A DNA stretch of 64,000 bases from Hydractinia symbiolongicarpus (taxonomy: Eukaryota > Cnidaria > Hydrozoa > Anthoathecata > Hydractiniidae): positions 13,390,001 through 13,454,000 of the forward strand of contig NC_079887.1 in assembly GCF_029227915.1 (NCBI RefSeq), in the 5' to 3' direction. Of this stretch, positions 53,061 through 63,846 are shown one piece after another. Made by a program: the position numbers and the translations under genes. The notes beneath the pieces are model-generated. The model was not told the origin of the DNA and made no database searches. It worked only from the letters and a program-made list of their open reading frames with translations. Position 1 is the first letter of the stretch, and every line of letters starts with the position of its first letter.

Positions 53061-55247
53061 GCGTAAAATGCTTCCAACTACGACTTACGATAAGTTGATA
53101 ATGATCTTTGTGCTTGAAAACAAGCAAAGCAGCAGAAATAAACGACTCTTTCGCTTGTTTATAGTAGTCAGTACTACTCGGAGTAATACTAATCGCATCA
53201 CAAGTAATAAAGCTTGGCTTTTGTACGTGAAAACAAGTAAACAAAAACACAAAGTAGCAGAGCAGCGAAACAGGTCTACTCTCTTGACCGCCAAATCTCA
53301 ATCTCAAAAAATAAAAATAAAAAAAAAATGCTCCGAGGCCATTTTGGTTTGAAGGTGATGTTGTCTGGTTTGTAAGTCTCCGTTTGACATTTTTCTCTTT
53401 TAAATACCTTGTATCTATAAGAATATTTATTTTGTTGTTTTCACATGTTAAGAGGAATATATCGTCAGGTTTTCTAGCAATGTATAAATCTTAAACAAAC
53501 CAATTTTCAGATTTTAGCTAGAAACGTTGATTTCAAGGCAGCATTCTCCTAGGAAGCTATAGCTAGCCTTATTTATTCCAGCCATGTGTTAACAATGGAC
53601 TGTTTCTTGTGTTTTATTTAAACAGAGGCTGCAATGAAATGTTTTTCAAAAGAGTATTATCCCTTTGCGCTTGTGCGACACCATTTAACTGTACTAAGCG
53701 CTAAGCCTGGTGTCACGATTAATTTTCTAAATTTCACAAAATATTATTCCGCAAAATAAAAAATAGTGACCGATTGTTTTTGCTATGACAGGGTAACAAC
53801 GGTTTGTAAACTCTGTTTTTATTTCAGCTATCATTGCGAAAAAGTCTTTTTTTGAAGCATATGTTACAACACTATAATGGTGTATCCGCTTCACTTGATT
53901 TGCAACATACTGCATACCTATACTAAAGCGCTCCACCTGATCGTGTGGCATAGTTTACGACTCTATTGCTTAACGCCGGGTCACACCTTGACTTGTTGCT
54001 TATCCCAGCGGATCGACGCCGGGTTTCCCGGCTGTTGAACTAAATTTAAGTACACATATAAAATTTTTGGTGCTCTGACAAAATTTAAGTCTCAGTAACA
54101 GGTGCTTCCAGAACAAAACATGTTTCTGAAAATTTAGTCGACACGGAAAAATAATTTAAAGATGGTTGAAACATAACTGAATTGAATTTCAATTAAGCAA
54201 ATAATGCAATCTCTATCCTACGACGTGTAGCGCGTTTTGATATGAGCGTAAAAGTTAGTCAAAATAAAAAATAATGGTAGCGATAGCATAAGTACGAAAA
54301 TTGGTATCTGTTTTCAAAAATAATAAGAAAAATATGAACGTTGATAATGATGACAATGTCTATCATTGTCATTTTGCTAGTATGAGGCGTATTTTAGTGT
54401 CATAATACACGTATACAAAATAGCAGAGTTTTTCATCAAATTGCTTTATTTATGCAAATTTACAAAAAATTACAAAAGTATAAAATTGTTTGTGCGAATT
54501 GCGTAGTGTTAGATTATATTAATAGTGGCACCAGTATACCACAAAAACTGTCAAAGTTGTTTAAATTAAGAGCGAACAACAGAAATTATGTGCAGTTTTA
54601 AGACCGATGTATAAAATCAGTCGTGCAAACAGTGCAAACAGTGCAAACAGGGCAAGTATATCATGGAAGAGTTTTATTTGTGTAAAAACTTAAATGCGTA
54701 CAGATAAGGCTTCATTCCCACCAAACACCATACCCATCCAACACTATATCTAAACTGACGCTATATAATAGCCAGCATAGCTACCCAACGCCATTTTAAC
54801 CAACACGATATGAATTTAAGGGCATATAAACCAACACCTTACCCATCCAGCACCATACCTGATTAACACCATGTGAACAAAATATCTTAATCACCCAACA
54901 CCATACCGGCAGATACCAAACCTACCTGACACTATTTCATAACAATGATATTCCTATATGACACCATAACCAACTGACACCATACCCGTCCAACCATGCC
55001 CACCCAATACCATATTCTTTGATATTCACCCAATACCATATTCGTCCATCTTCGCCCAATAGTAACAACAAATTGGTTAAAAAATTGGCAAACGAGAAGC
55101 TAATATTTTATCTACTAACTGTCACCAAGAAAATTTCACTAGCCACAGTTTTTTTAAAAAATACTTCCATGATAATACTGCCCTGTTTGCACATGAAACA
55201 TTACACGTAACATATGCGTAAATAAAAGTTTGTCGTTTCCTTTCCTT
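53061..55247. other. Intergenic region between the convergent genes, part 2
   Basis: No gene recognised. Minisatellite-like CACCATACCCATCCAACA text at about 54710-55060 forms the 3' flank of gene B. The open frames at 53005-53352 are probably LINE 5' flank or chance. Confidence 0.45.
54710..55060 (-). repeat. Degenerate minisatellite downstream of gene B
   Basis: Repeats of ACCATACCCATCCAACACC type. In the sense of gene B this reads GTTGGATGGGTATGGT, the same motif and relative position as downstream of gene A. Confidence 0.55.
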
Positions 55248-55291
55248 TTACCACTTCCTGTATACCTGTTTCATTAGTTGATGGAACCAAC
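55248..55291 (-). CDS. Gene B last exon and stop
   Basis: Acceptor ATTTCAG, then GWFHQLMKQVYRKW and TAA. One residue longer than the gene A counterpart because the stop is displaced. Confidence 0.7.
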
Positions 55292-58200
55292 CTGAAATGA
55301 GGAAAAAATGATCATAGATTTGTTTTATTATTGCATTTATTTTGCCATCATTACCGCAATATGGAGTTGTTGTGTCTAGCTAGTGAACAACTTCTTTTAA
55401 GGTGAATATAAATAATAAAACTCAACTAACCGTATTTTTTGCAGGAATTGTTTGCAGCTTCAAATCTCATTTTGCACGCAGACAATTCAGTATAAACACC
55501 GTTTAACATTGTACAACGAGTGTACAAATAGTCGTACAATGCCCATAGCTCGGATCCAATGAAAACATTGTTGTTACAGTTGATGATGTCCCGCAGCCGT
55601 TTCTTGATCTGTAACAAAAGATGTAATTAGAAATAATCGTTTACAAAATGCAAACAACAAACGAAGAATCTTAAGCTAAGGTGATTTTTTGATTTCGACT
55701 CTTTAATAAAGCAGCTACTGGGACTCAGACAGATCGAAGATCTGGGAATAAGAGCGATTCAGTAAGCCGTTTGAACTTACTCTTCCACAATAAAAATGTA
55801 CGCTTTCGTAATTTTTTATCGGTATTGTGCATAATTTTCAAGGTGCAATTTGCAAACTTAAATTCTTTCGTCCACAAACAATTTGCTTGATGATGAAAAA
55901 ATAATAAAAACAGAATAATGCATTGAGTGTGCCACGCAGCATTAGATGTAAGTAGCAATGGAGCTACTCAAATATAAACAAACCTCATTTAAACGATCAA
56001 TCATTGCCTTGACTTGATTGACATGTGAAGTTACCGTGTTCACACTCACTTGTAAACGCTGGAGATTGCAAGCTATGAGGAAGAAAGTGCAGTCACAAAA
56101 AACACAAAGTTATTGGCATATAAAACGTTTAAGAAAAAAATTTAGAACTACTTCACTTACATTCACAGATTTGATTTTGAATTTCTTTTGTCCAGTAAGT
56201 CAACGTATTAATGGCAGCATGAATTGTGGCGTCGTCTATGTTAAAGTATCCAAGAGCAGGAGCAGTTGTTGGGAATTGAGGAGCTAAACTGCAGTTACAT
56301 CTCTTTTGTACAGGACAAGCAACTAGATAAAAAACGTTGTTATTTTTCAAAAGGCATCGACTTAAATTAGATTCTAAATCAAAATATGCGAGGTTAAACA
56401 TATTCTGTTTATTATTTCTACAGCCTTAACTTCCAAGTTAGATTCCCCACACCCCACAAACCACCATTCCGACAACAATTCTAGGTTTCTTGTCTTTTTT
56501 GTAAGCAAACAAGTAAACAAAAGTAGCTTAAATACACTCTGGTTGTTACGTCATACCTGGACAGTCAGCAATCTTACAAGTGGATGTGCTTGTACTTGAA
56601 CCAACACAGTCATTTCCAGCGTTAGCAGGGAAAGGGTCAGTACAAGTGCGACTCCGTGATCTTGCACCCATATCACAAGTCTTTGAGCAAGTGCTCCACT
56701 GACCCCATTGAGTCCAAGTACCAGGGACTATAAACAAGACAATATTTAAGGAAAGCAGAGGAAACTTAAGATAAACTTTTGTTTAAACAATTTGAGTCCA
56801 GATATTGATTTATGTACTTAAAAGTATATCTAGCCGAAAACTTCTATCCATTCCTATCTTCTCTTATACACTGTGTTTAATGAAAAACAAAGCGCGTTGT
56901 CATGACGACGTCTGCTAACATTAATGTTTTACCTGGACAAATCACACCGACGTTGCAACTTTCAGTTTGTTGCAGAGAGGCACCAAAGCAGTTACCATTG
57001 AAGCTTGTATTAATACAAAATCTAATTCGAGCTCGAGAAGGAGTTATAGTCGCATTGGCTTGACAGGTGCTTGAGCAAGGATTCCATGGTCCCCATTGGG
57101 TAAGTGTTCCTATCGAAGAAGTTTAACAGAAATATAATAGAATAAAAAGATGTTTTAGGCTGATAGAGAACTTGAAAGTGAAGATTCTTTACTTGTCAAC
57201 ACAAGATAACCCGAAATTCGCTTTTGTTGCCTGAAGTAATACCTACCAACCATATTAGCTTATTTTATATCAGACAATCACATACCTGGACAGCCAACTT
57301 GGAAGTTACAATTTTCTGTTTCACTTAAAATTGCACCACCACAGTTACCACCTTGTGTTGCTCCTTGACATAAACGTGTTCTTGTTCTTGTTGGAGAGGT
57401 ACCTCCAAGTTGACAGGTTGCAGAGCAAGCCGACCATTGACTCCATTGAGTTAGGACACCTTTAGTTAATTAAAATGTTAACTGTATGCTAAAAAGCTAT
57501 AAGTATACCTTAATGTAGCAAAACAAAGTTTCTTTGTTATTTTATAGTCATTTTATAGTCCTTTTATAGTTAAGAAAAAATCAGTTTTACAAGATGGAAG
57601 GAAATCGACAGGTAAACCAGTAAATTTATGCATGAGTACGGACTATTGTTTAATAACGGTATGGGCTGTAGTTCTGTGTATCGTTGCAAAAAATGTGGAA
57701 GACTATATTTTGTATTACATGATCATAACTTCCACACTATATGGATCTTAGACAAAAAAATTCTTAGCAAATTAGTTAAATGTACCAACCTTGACATGGT
57801 ACTCCGTCATTACAAGTTCTGCTTTCAGTAAGAGAGGCTCCATTGCAATTACCACCAAAACTTGTATTAGTACAGGTACGCGTCCTTGTTTGTTGAGCAC
57901 CAGTTTCACAAGTCTCGGAACAAGCACTCCATGGTGTCCATTGAGATAGTACACCTACATTGAAAATTTTCAGGGTCACTTAGAAGGGTTTAAAGCCAAG
58001 ATTATTAGTCCGTCAATGATTTCCATTTTTAAAACAAAAAAGCCACTTAAATAACTAAACATGTTACCTGGACAAGCAACTTCTACGTTACAGTCAGTAG
58101 TTTGAACCAATACAGCACCATTACAATTTCCTCCAAACGTTGCTCTTTCACAAGTACGGCTTCTTTGTTGAGTTGGAGCTTGAAGGTTTAGCTGGCAGGT

Positions 58201-61200
58201 AGCAGAGCATGCACCATACGAAGTCCACTGAGTGAGAGTCCCTAAATAAAGTTAGGTAATTAGAAGTAATGTAGCTAATGAGAAGAAAATGTATCAGAAA
58301 AGGGGATATAGCGTACCTTGGCATGCAACACCAACATTACAGTTTCGTGTGTCTACGGCACTTCCAGGACAAGTTGTTCCAAAGGTTCCACCATTACAGG
58401 TTCTTGTTCTGGATTGAGTAGGGTTTGTATTAACATCTGATTGACACGTTTCACTACAGCTACCATACGCACCCCAGTTAGACCATTGACCTAGCAATTT
58501 AATTGCGATAAAATTATTAATATTAGAAGTTGTTGGTGTTAGGTGAGCAATGAAAGTACATACCTTGACAACCAACTCCAACATTACATGCTCCTGTCAT
58601 TGTAAGAATTTCACCACCACAGTTTCCACCAAAAGAGGCACCTACACATTGTCTAGTCCTTGATCTTGTAGGCGTAACATTTGGATTGCTTTGACAGCTT
58701 TCGCTGCAATTACCCCATTGCGCCCATTGCGTTAGATTACCTTTATTTATTAGTCAAAATAATTAGTGAATACTCATTTAAAAAGTGGAGCGGACATAAG
58801 TGAGATATATACCTGGGCAAGCTACTTCTACGTTACAATCAGTAGTTTGAACCAATAAAGCACCATTACAATTTCCTCCAAATGTAGCTCCTACACAACG
58901 ACGTGTTCTCTGTTGCGTTGGAGCTTGAAGGCCTGATTGACATGTAGCAGAGCATACACCATAGGCAGACCATTGAGTAAGACTTCCTAATATTTATGAA
59001 TATAGAATTAACAACAAGAATACACAAGAAATCGGACAACACAAAAAGACAAGAAAGAAGATGCTTGAAAAATACCTTGGCATGCTACTCCAACATTACA
59101 GTCTTGTGTGCCTACGGCACTTCCAGGACAAGTTGTTCCAAAAGTTCCACCATTACAGGTTCTTGTTCTGGATTGAGTAGGGTTTGTATTAACATCTGAT
59201 TGACACGTTTCACTACAGCTACCATACGCACCCCAGTTAGACCATTGACCTAGCAATTTAATTGCGATAAAATTATTAATATTAGAAGTTGTTGGTGTTA
59301 GGTGAGCAATGAAAGTACATACCTTGACAACCAACTCCAACATTACATGCTCCTGTCATTGTAAGAATTTCACCACCACAGTTTCCACCAAAAGAGGCAC
59401 CTACACATTGTCTAGTCCTTGATCTTGTAGGCGTAACATTTGGATTGCTTTGACAGCTTTCGCTGCAATTACCCCATTGCGCCCATTGCGTTAGATTACC
59501 TTTATTTATTAGTCAAAATAATTAGTGAATACTCATTTAAAAAGTGGAGCGGACATAAGTGAGATATATACCTGGGCAAGCTACTTCTACGTTACAATCA
59601 GTAGTTTGAACCAATAAAGCACCATTACAATTTCCTCCAAATGTAGCTCCTACACAACGACGTGTTCTCTGTTGCGTTGGAGCTTGAAGGCCTGATTGAC
59701 ATGTAGCAGAGCATACACCATAGGCAGACCATTGAGTAAGACTTCCTAATATTTATGAATATAGAATTAACAACAAGAATACACAAGAAATCGGACAACA
59801 CAAAAAGACAAGAAAGAAGATGCTTGAAAAATACCTTGGCATGCTACTCCAACATTACAGTCTTGTGTGCCTACGGCACTTCCAGGACAAGTTGTTCCAA
59901 AAGTTCCACCATTACATGTCCTTGTTCTCGATTGAGTAGGGGCTGTATTAACATTTGATTGACACGTTTCACTACAGCTACCATACGCACCCCAGTTAGA
60001 CCATTGACCTAGCAATGCAAATAAGAAAAGATTGAGATTGGTGGGTGTTGTTAGTTATATTCAATTGGAGAGTTATACCCGCACCAGACAAGAAGGAAAA
60101 ATACACCTGCACTTTTTAGTTAGACGTGAACAATTTCCACACTGTCAGTTGTTCAGAGACGAGTTAAGTGAAAAATAAAATTGCATACCTTGACAACCAA
60201 CTCCAACATTACATGCTCCTGTCATTGTAAGACTTTCACCACCACAGTTTCCACCAAAAGAGGCACCGACACATTGTCTAGTCCTTGATCTTGTAGGCGC
60301 AACATTTGGATTGCTTTGACAGTTTTCGCTGCAAGCACCCCATTGCGCCCATTGCGTTAGTGTACCTTTACATATTAGTAAAAATAATTAGTGAATACTC
60401 ATTTTAAAAGGTGGAGCGGACATAAGTGAGATATATACCTGGGCAAGCTACTTCCACGTTACAATCAGTATTTTGAACCAATAAAGCACCATTACAATTT
60501 CCTCCAAACGTAGCTCTTTCACAAGTACGTGTTCTTTGTCGAGTTGGAGCTTGAAGGCCTGATTGACATGTAGCAGAGCAATCACCATACACAGACCATT
60601 GTGTTAGAATTCCTAAACAGTTGTTATATTAGAACATCAACTTGCCTGGCAAATAAACAAGAAATATGCCAACGAACAAAATACGCGATAAAAATTCCTA
60701 AAAAAGACTGTACCTGGACAAGAAGCTCTAGCATTACAACTTCGTGTTTCTACATTACTTCCAGGAGAACATTCTCCTCCGTATGTTCCACCACTACATG
60801 TTCTTGTTCTGGACTGAGTAGGGGCGGTGTTCACATTCGATTGACAAGTTTCACTACAACTGGCCCACTGACCCCATTCAGACCATTGCCCTAAAGGAGA
60901 TAATTTACAAACTAAATGCCAAGGCAACATAAATAGACTAAGTAAATTTATTTTAATTGATACTGTATAATATCAAGTATTAACATGACTTTAGATTAAA
61001 ACACAATGCAACGTTCTAAGTTGGCCTGTATTTTGATCATTCTTTTGACTGTTAAGTATGCTTATTATTATTATTAGGTCATCAAAAACAAAACCTCGTT
61101 AATTGTGAGTTATTCCTAGTATATTTTTAGTATACTGTTTTCTTGCCATCGGTGTAATTGCTGGAACTATACATTTTAAGTAGATATTTTTTCACGACTC

Positions 61201-62906
61201 TGTGCTTGTTTGACTTTCTTACACGCAAGGTGAATATCTTTGAATTTTCTTAATTGTAGCGGAAAAGATATGTTTTTAGGAACTTTTCTGACGCTACGGC
61301 ACGGCAACAATGCAGGCGGGATGTTCAAGATTATTTGCATTGCGCTATGAGTTTCTCGAAACTTTTCACTTAAACATTAGAAAATTAAGTAATAAAAAAT
61401 TAAAAGACAAGTATTTCTAAAGGCACGAATAAGTTTTCAAAAGTTTATTCTTCATTAAATTAATAAATGAAACGAAAAAGTTGCATAAAACAAATTGAGT
61501 GACAAAAGATCCGAATTGACCAATCACAATTATTTTTTAAACAATCAAAGTTACTTTCCGCGAGAAAACAGTAAGTTGGCTTCTCCTTCTCATTTTTACC
61601 TCCATGAGTTAGTCGACACTTACTACGTTTATTTGTATATACTAATTCAAAGCAGATATACCTGGACATGGAACTTGGACGCTACAGCTCCTTGTTTCTG
61701 ATGTGGAGCCTCCACCACAGTTTCCTGCGCCAGTAGCACCAACACAAGTTCTTGTTCTTATTTGAGTTGGCGCTGGTCCACCTTCGTTAAAATGACAAGA
61801 TGCTGAGCAAGTTCCATAAGCTGTCCAAATTGACCAAGTACCTTTTAAAGAAATAGTAATCCCAAGTAAAAAATTTTAATTGCATAAATCTCAAGCATAT
61901 TGTCATGCTCAGTTAAAAAATATGTTATACCTGGACAATCTCCTTCAAAGCATGTGTCGGTATCGGTAGCAGAACCAGCACAATCATTCTGTAAAGCATT
62001 AGTGACAGGACTTCTACACTCTCGTGTTCTTGTTCTTACACCACGTGCACCACAGCTGATCGAACAAGATCCAAATGCAGACCAGCTACCCCAAACTCCG
62101 CCAACTATATTGCAACAGAATCAAATATACAGCAAATAAATATTTAATAGTCAGTTCTCTCAAACATTTTAGCCTTTATTTTAAGCATAAAGGTTGGGTT
62201 TTAATATTTCTTTATAAATTGTTTAAAACACTTATATATAATGTATACCTTGACAAACTTGACTAACAATCCTCGGATGTAATGCAGCCGCATCAATATT
62301 AGATAATTCCAAGAAGTTGTTAGCAGTAAATATCAGGGAAGAATTCCCAGTGACACGAACAAGTTCAGGAAGTCTTACTTCAGGACCAATTGCACCAACA
62401 TATACTAAAGCTTCACTGCGCACTAAATTTTCTGTGCTTACACGGAGAGCGTCATCAAATACGATATTCTCGTACCCATCCGTGAGAAAAAGTACAACTC
62501 TTAGTTCACCTGCACGATTACATCCAGGACCAGTGTATAATTCACGAGCTTTAAGCAAGGCATCATTAATGGCAGTACCACCAAGTTGACGAGGTAAACC
62601 ATCAATTAATGCATTAAAATTTGCTAAATTGCTGGTTGCGGTAGAATCACAAGTAGCAACAATGTTAGTCGCACTTCCATAATTGACAACGCCTACTCTG
62701 ATTCGTGAGTTTGTTCCAAGACCAAGCTGTGCGGCGAAGTTCTTAACGAAAGTTTTTTCTTGACTCCATTCGTCTGGTAGTGATGTTTTGACACTGCTGG
62801 ATGAATCAATGACAATGACATAAGATATGTTGGCATTGGAGCAACTAATCACTAAAAAAATGTGTTCATAAAATAAGAGAAAGATTACTACTATCAAATA
62901 CATCAT
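55248..62906 (-). CDS. Gene B: secreted vWA + 17 TSP1-repeat protein with the same C-terminal domain
   Basis: Conceptual exons in transcription order: 62906-62249, 62104-61931, 61841-61662, 60890-60714, 60612-60439, 60365-60189, 60008-59835, 59745-59572, 59499-59323, 59249-59076, 58986-58813, 58740-58564, 58490-58317, 58241-58068, 57954-57790, 57459-57286, 57109-56933, 56727-56557, 56322-56161, 56072-55984, 55608-55431 and 55291-55248. The sum is 4098 nt, open for 1365 aa plus TAA. Order: hydrophobic leader, vWA (DSSSS MIDAS at about 34-38, GGTAI, TDGYEN), 17 TSRs, C-terminal domain. Gene A is its convergent paralogue. Start uncertain: a phase-1 acceptor (TTTTTTTAG) at 62852-62853 would allow the vWA exon to be spliced to a separate leader or to the upstream TSR exons at 63.4-63.8 kb. 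Confidence 0.75.
55431..55608 (-). CDS. Gene B C-terminal domain exon 3
   Basis: 178 nt. IKKRLRDIINCNNNVFIGSE and onward. Differs from gene A by ELSACKM (W to C) and NSC (F to S), giving this copy an extra Cys and an odd Cys count in the domain. Confidence 0.75.
55984..56072 (-). CDS. Gene B C-terminal domain exon 2
   Basis: 89 nt with a phase-1 acceptor (CTCATAG) and phase-0 donor (GAG|GTTTG). Encodes CNLQRLQVSVNTVTSHVNQV, then a KAMIDRLNE-like end. Same length and phases as gene A exon 42916-43004. Confidence 0.7.
56161..56322 (-). CDS. Gene B C-terminal domain exon 1
   Basis: 162 nt, phase 1-1. ACPVQKRCNCSLAPQF, then APALGYFNIDDATIHAAIN. Close match to gene A exon 42536-42697. Confidence 0.75.
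56557..56727 (-). CDS. Gene B TSR exon 17 (type G)
   Basis: 171 nt, phase 1-1. GTWTQWGQWSTCSKTCDMGA, then RSRTCTDPFP, ending KIADCPG. A more canonical TSR subtype than the repeated A/B/C units. No counterpart seen in gene A. Confidence 0.85.
56933..57109 (-). CDS. Gene B TSR exon 16
   Basis: 177 nt, phase 1-1. TLTQWGPWNPCSSTCQANAT, then RFCINTSFNGNCFG, ending VGVICPG. No open frame from its own ATG; found from splice sites and Cys spacing. Confidence 0.8.
57286..57459 (-). CDS. Gene B TSR exon 15
   Basis: 174 nt, phase 1-1. VLTQWSQWSACSATCQLGG, then RLCQGATQGGNCGG, ending FQVGCPG. Confidence 0.8.
57790..57954 (-). CDS. Gene B TSR exon 14
   Basis: 165 nt, phase 1-1. VLSQWTPWSACSETCETGAQ, then RTCTNTSFGGNCNG, ending DGVPCQG. 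Confidence 0.85.
58068..58241 (-). CDS. Gene B TSR exon 13 (type A)
   Basis: 174 nt, phase 1-1. TLTQWTSYGACSATCQLNLQ, ending VEVACPG. Confidence 0.85.
58317..58490 (-). CDS. Gene B TSR exon 12 (type C)
   Basis: 174 nt, phase 1-1. GQWSNWGAYGSCSETCQSDV, then RTCNGGTFGTTCPG, ending VGVACQG. From about 58384 upward its sequence is part of the duplicated block. Confidence 0.85.
58564..58740 (-). CDS. Gene B TSR exon 11 (type B)
   Basis: 177 nt, phase 1-1. NLTQWAQWGNCSESCQSNPN, ending VGVGCQG. By eye identical to exon 59323-59499. Confidence 0.85.
58813..58986 (-). CDS. Gene B TSR exon 10 (type A)
   Basis: 174 nt, phase 1-1. SLTQWSAYGVCSATCQSGLQ, ending VEVACPG. By eye identical to exon 59572-59745. 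Confidence 0.85.
59076..59249 (-). CDS. Gene B TSR exon 9 (type C)
   Basis: 174 nt, phase 1-1. GQWSNWGAYGSCSETCQSDV, ending VGVACQG. Its 5' part matches exon 58317-58490 and its 3' part matches exon 59835-60008, marking the duplication junction. Confidence 0.85.
59323..59499 (-). CDS. Gene B TSR exon 8 (type B)
   Basis: 177 nt, phase 1-1. NLTQWAQWGNCSESCQSNPN; duplicate of 58564-58740. Confidence 0.85.
59572..59745 (-). CDS. Gene B TSR exon 7 (type A)
   Basis: 174 nt, phase 1-1. SLTQWSAYGVCSATCQSGLQ; duplicate of 58813-58986. Confidence 0.85.
59835..60008 (-). CDS. Gene B TSR exon 6 (type C)
   Basis: 174 nt, phase 1-1. GQWSNWGAYGSCSETCQSNV with NTAPTQSRTRTC, closer here to the gene A type C repeat at 33846. 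Confidence 0.85.
60189..60365 (-). CDS. Gene B TSR exon 5 (type B)
   Basis: 177 nt, phase 1-1. TLTQWAQWGACSENCQSNPN, then RQCVGASFGGNCGG, ending VGVGCQG. Confidence 0.85.
60439..60612 (-). CDS. Gene B TSR exon 4 (type A)
   Basis: 174 nt, phase 1-1. ILTQWSVYGDCSATCQSGLQ, then RTCERATFGGNCNG, ending VEVACPG. The following intron closely resembles the intron after the type A exons of gene A. Confidence 0.85.
60714..60890 (-). CDS. Gene B TSR exon 3 (type C-like)
   Basis: 177 nt, phase 1-1. GQWSEWGQWASCSETCQSNV, then RTCSGGTYGGECSPGS, ending ARASCPG. Confidence 0.85.
60891..61661 (-). other. Intron of gene B, nothing recognised
   Basis: About 770 bp of AT-rich sequence without a TSR exon. The open frames at 61460-61701 are not supported. 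Confidence 0.5.
61662..61841 (-). CDS. Gene B TSR exon 2
   Basis: 180 nt, phase 1-1. GTWSIWTAYGTCSASCHFNE, then RTCVGATGAGNCGG, ending VQVPCPG. No counterpart in gene A. Confidence 0.8.
61931..62104 (-). CDS. Gene B TSR exon 1
   Basis: 174 nt, phase 1-1. GVWGSWSAFGSCSISCGARG fits CSxSCG, then RECRSPVT and LQNDCAGSATD, ending FEGDCPG. No counterpart in gene A. Confidence 0.8.
62249..62906 (-). CDS. Gene B vWA exon (leader possibly in the same exon)
   Basis: The vWA domain has intact MIDAS positions: YVIVIDSSSS, GGTAI and VVLFLTDGYEN, and ends SQVCQG at a phase-1 GT donor. The in-frame start at 62906 gives MMYLIVVIFLLFYEHIFLVI, which looks like a signal peptide. However, the same DNA is also a good pyrimidine-rich acceptor (AG at 62853-62852) at the position homologous to the gene A vWA exon start. 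In that case the exon is 62249-62851 and the leader is elsewhere. Confidence 0.8.
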
Positions 62907-63388
62907 AGCATCGAGATTTTGACATTGCGTGGTTTAACTGCCGATAATACAACGCAGTATAAACACGGGACATATATTTTTCGGTTCTTTATAGTAAAAG
63001 ATCCATAGCATGTTTTTTTAGAGCATGTATACTGAAATATTACAGCATTTGCTGCATGATCGCTAAAAAATTGGTGGCGCTGAACTTGTTACAAAAGCGG
63101 TGATCCTAATTTAGTATAAGTTATCACATTGGTCAAATTGTTTCTGCCAAAAAACGTACCTAAAACTACGCAAGAATTCAGCAACAAATTTTAAATCACC
63201 ACATTTAAAAAGCATGCTTCATTAATGTTTAGGCCTTCCCTTACCTTCTTAATAGTTATATAATGAAAATCAAGCATTTCTAACACTGTAACAATGTTAT
63301 TGTATACTGGTTGCACAACAGTTGTTAACAGTTTGACAAAATCATGATAGGAATAACGATAGGAAATTTATAGACGAAGAGTACAAAC
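62907..63388 (-). other. Region between upstream TSR exons and gene B vWA exon
   Basis: Either the promoter of gene B or an intron. I looked for a minus-strand leader exon ending in phase 1 before GT and found no convincing one. Confidence 0.35.
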
Positions 63389-63550
63389 CATTGCAACTAA
63401 CACCAGCATTACAATTTCTCTGCTCTAAAGTTGACACACCAGTGCATGTTCCACTACATGTTCTTGTACGAGTTTGTTGTGGAATTGTGTTGCCTGACTG
63501 ACATGTAGCAGAACAAGGACCCCATTGACTCCATTGTGAAAGAACATTGC
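63389..63550 (-). CDS. TSR exon upstream of gene B (second)
   Basis: 162 nt, phase 1-1. NVLSQWSQWGPCSATCQSGN, then RTCSGTCTG, ending AGVSCNG at a GTTTGT donor. It belongs either to a neighbouring gene entering from the right edge or to the 5' part of gene B. Confidence 0.75.
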
Positions 63551-63672
63551 CTAAAATGTAAATTTTTATTGTAAAAAATATCACACTATTGTCACCTGTT
63601 TAATCTGAATTCTTTATCCCTTAAATTGTAGATTTGATGTACTTTTTCATCAACTGTCATATCTATTTTTAC

Positions 63673-63846
63673 CTGTACAAGCATCAGTGTTACAATCTTC
63701 TCTTTCCACAAGAACAGCGTTATTACAATTTCCTCCTAAACTAGGATTGGTGCATGATCGTGTTCTTGTTCTGACTGGTGGGGATGATCCTGGAGTTCTG
63801 CATGTTGCTGCACAAGCTGACCATTGCGTCCATTGTGTCAAAACAC
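63673..63846 (-). CDS. TSR exon upstream of gene B (first)
   Basis: 174 nt, phase 1-1. VLTQWTQWSACAATCRTPGS, then RSCTNPSLGGNCNN, ending TDACTG. It needs at least one more exon beyond the window edge. CAATC, shifted from CSATC, still keeps the Cys. Confidence 0.75.

Larger units (their letters stand above)
58384..59917 (-). repeat. 759-bp tandem duplication of a three-TSR unit
   Basis: Positions 58384-59158 and 59143-59917 (offset 759) look identical by eye, exons and introns together. Differences resume just outside (AAAGG vs AAAG near 58386 / 59145; ACAGGTTC vs ACATGTCC near 59155 / 59914). The unit keeps reading frame because all junctions are phase 1. Confidence 0.8.

Noticed and set aside
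58996-59958. Plus-strand open frames over the TSR exons (59.0, 59.75 and 60.6 kb)
   Set aside because: Antisense shadows of the gene B TSR exons; they repeat because the exons are duplicated.
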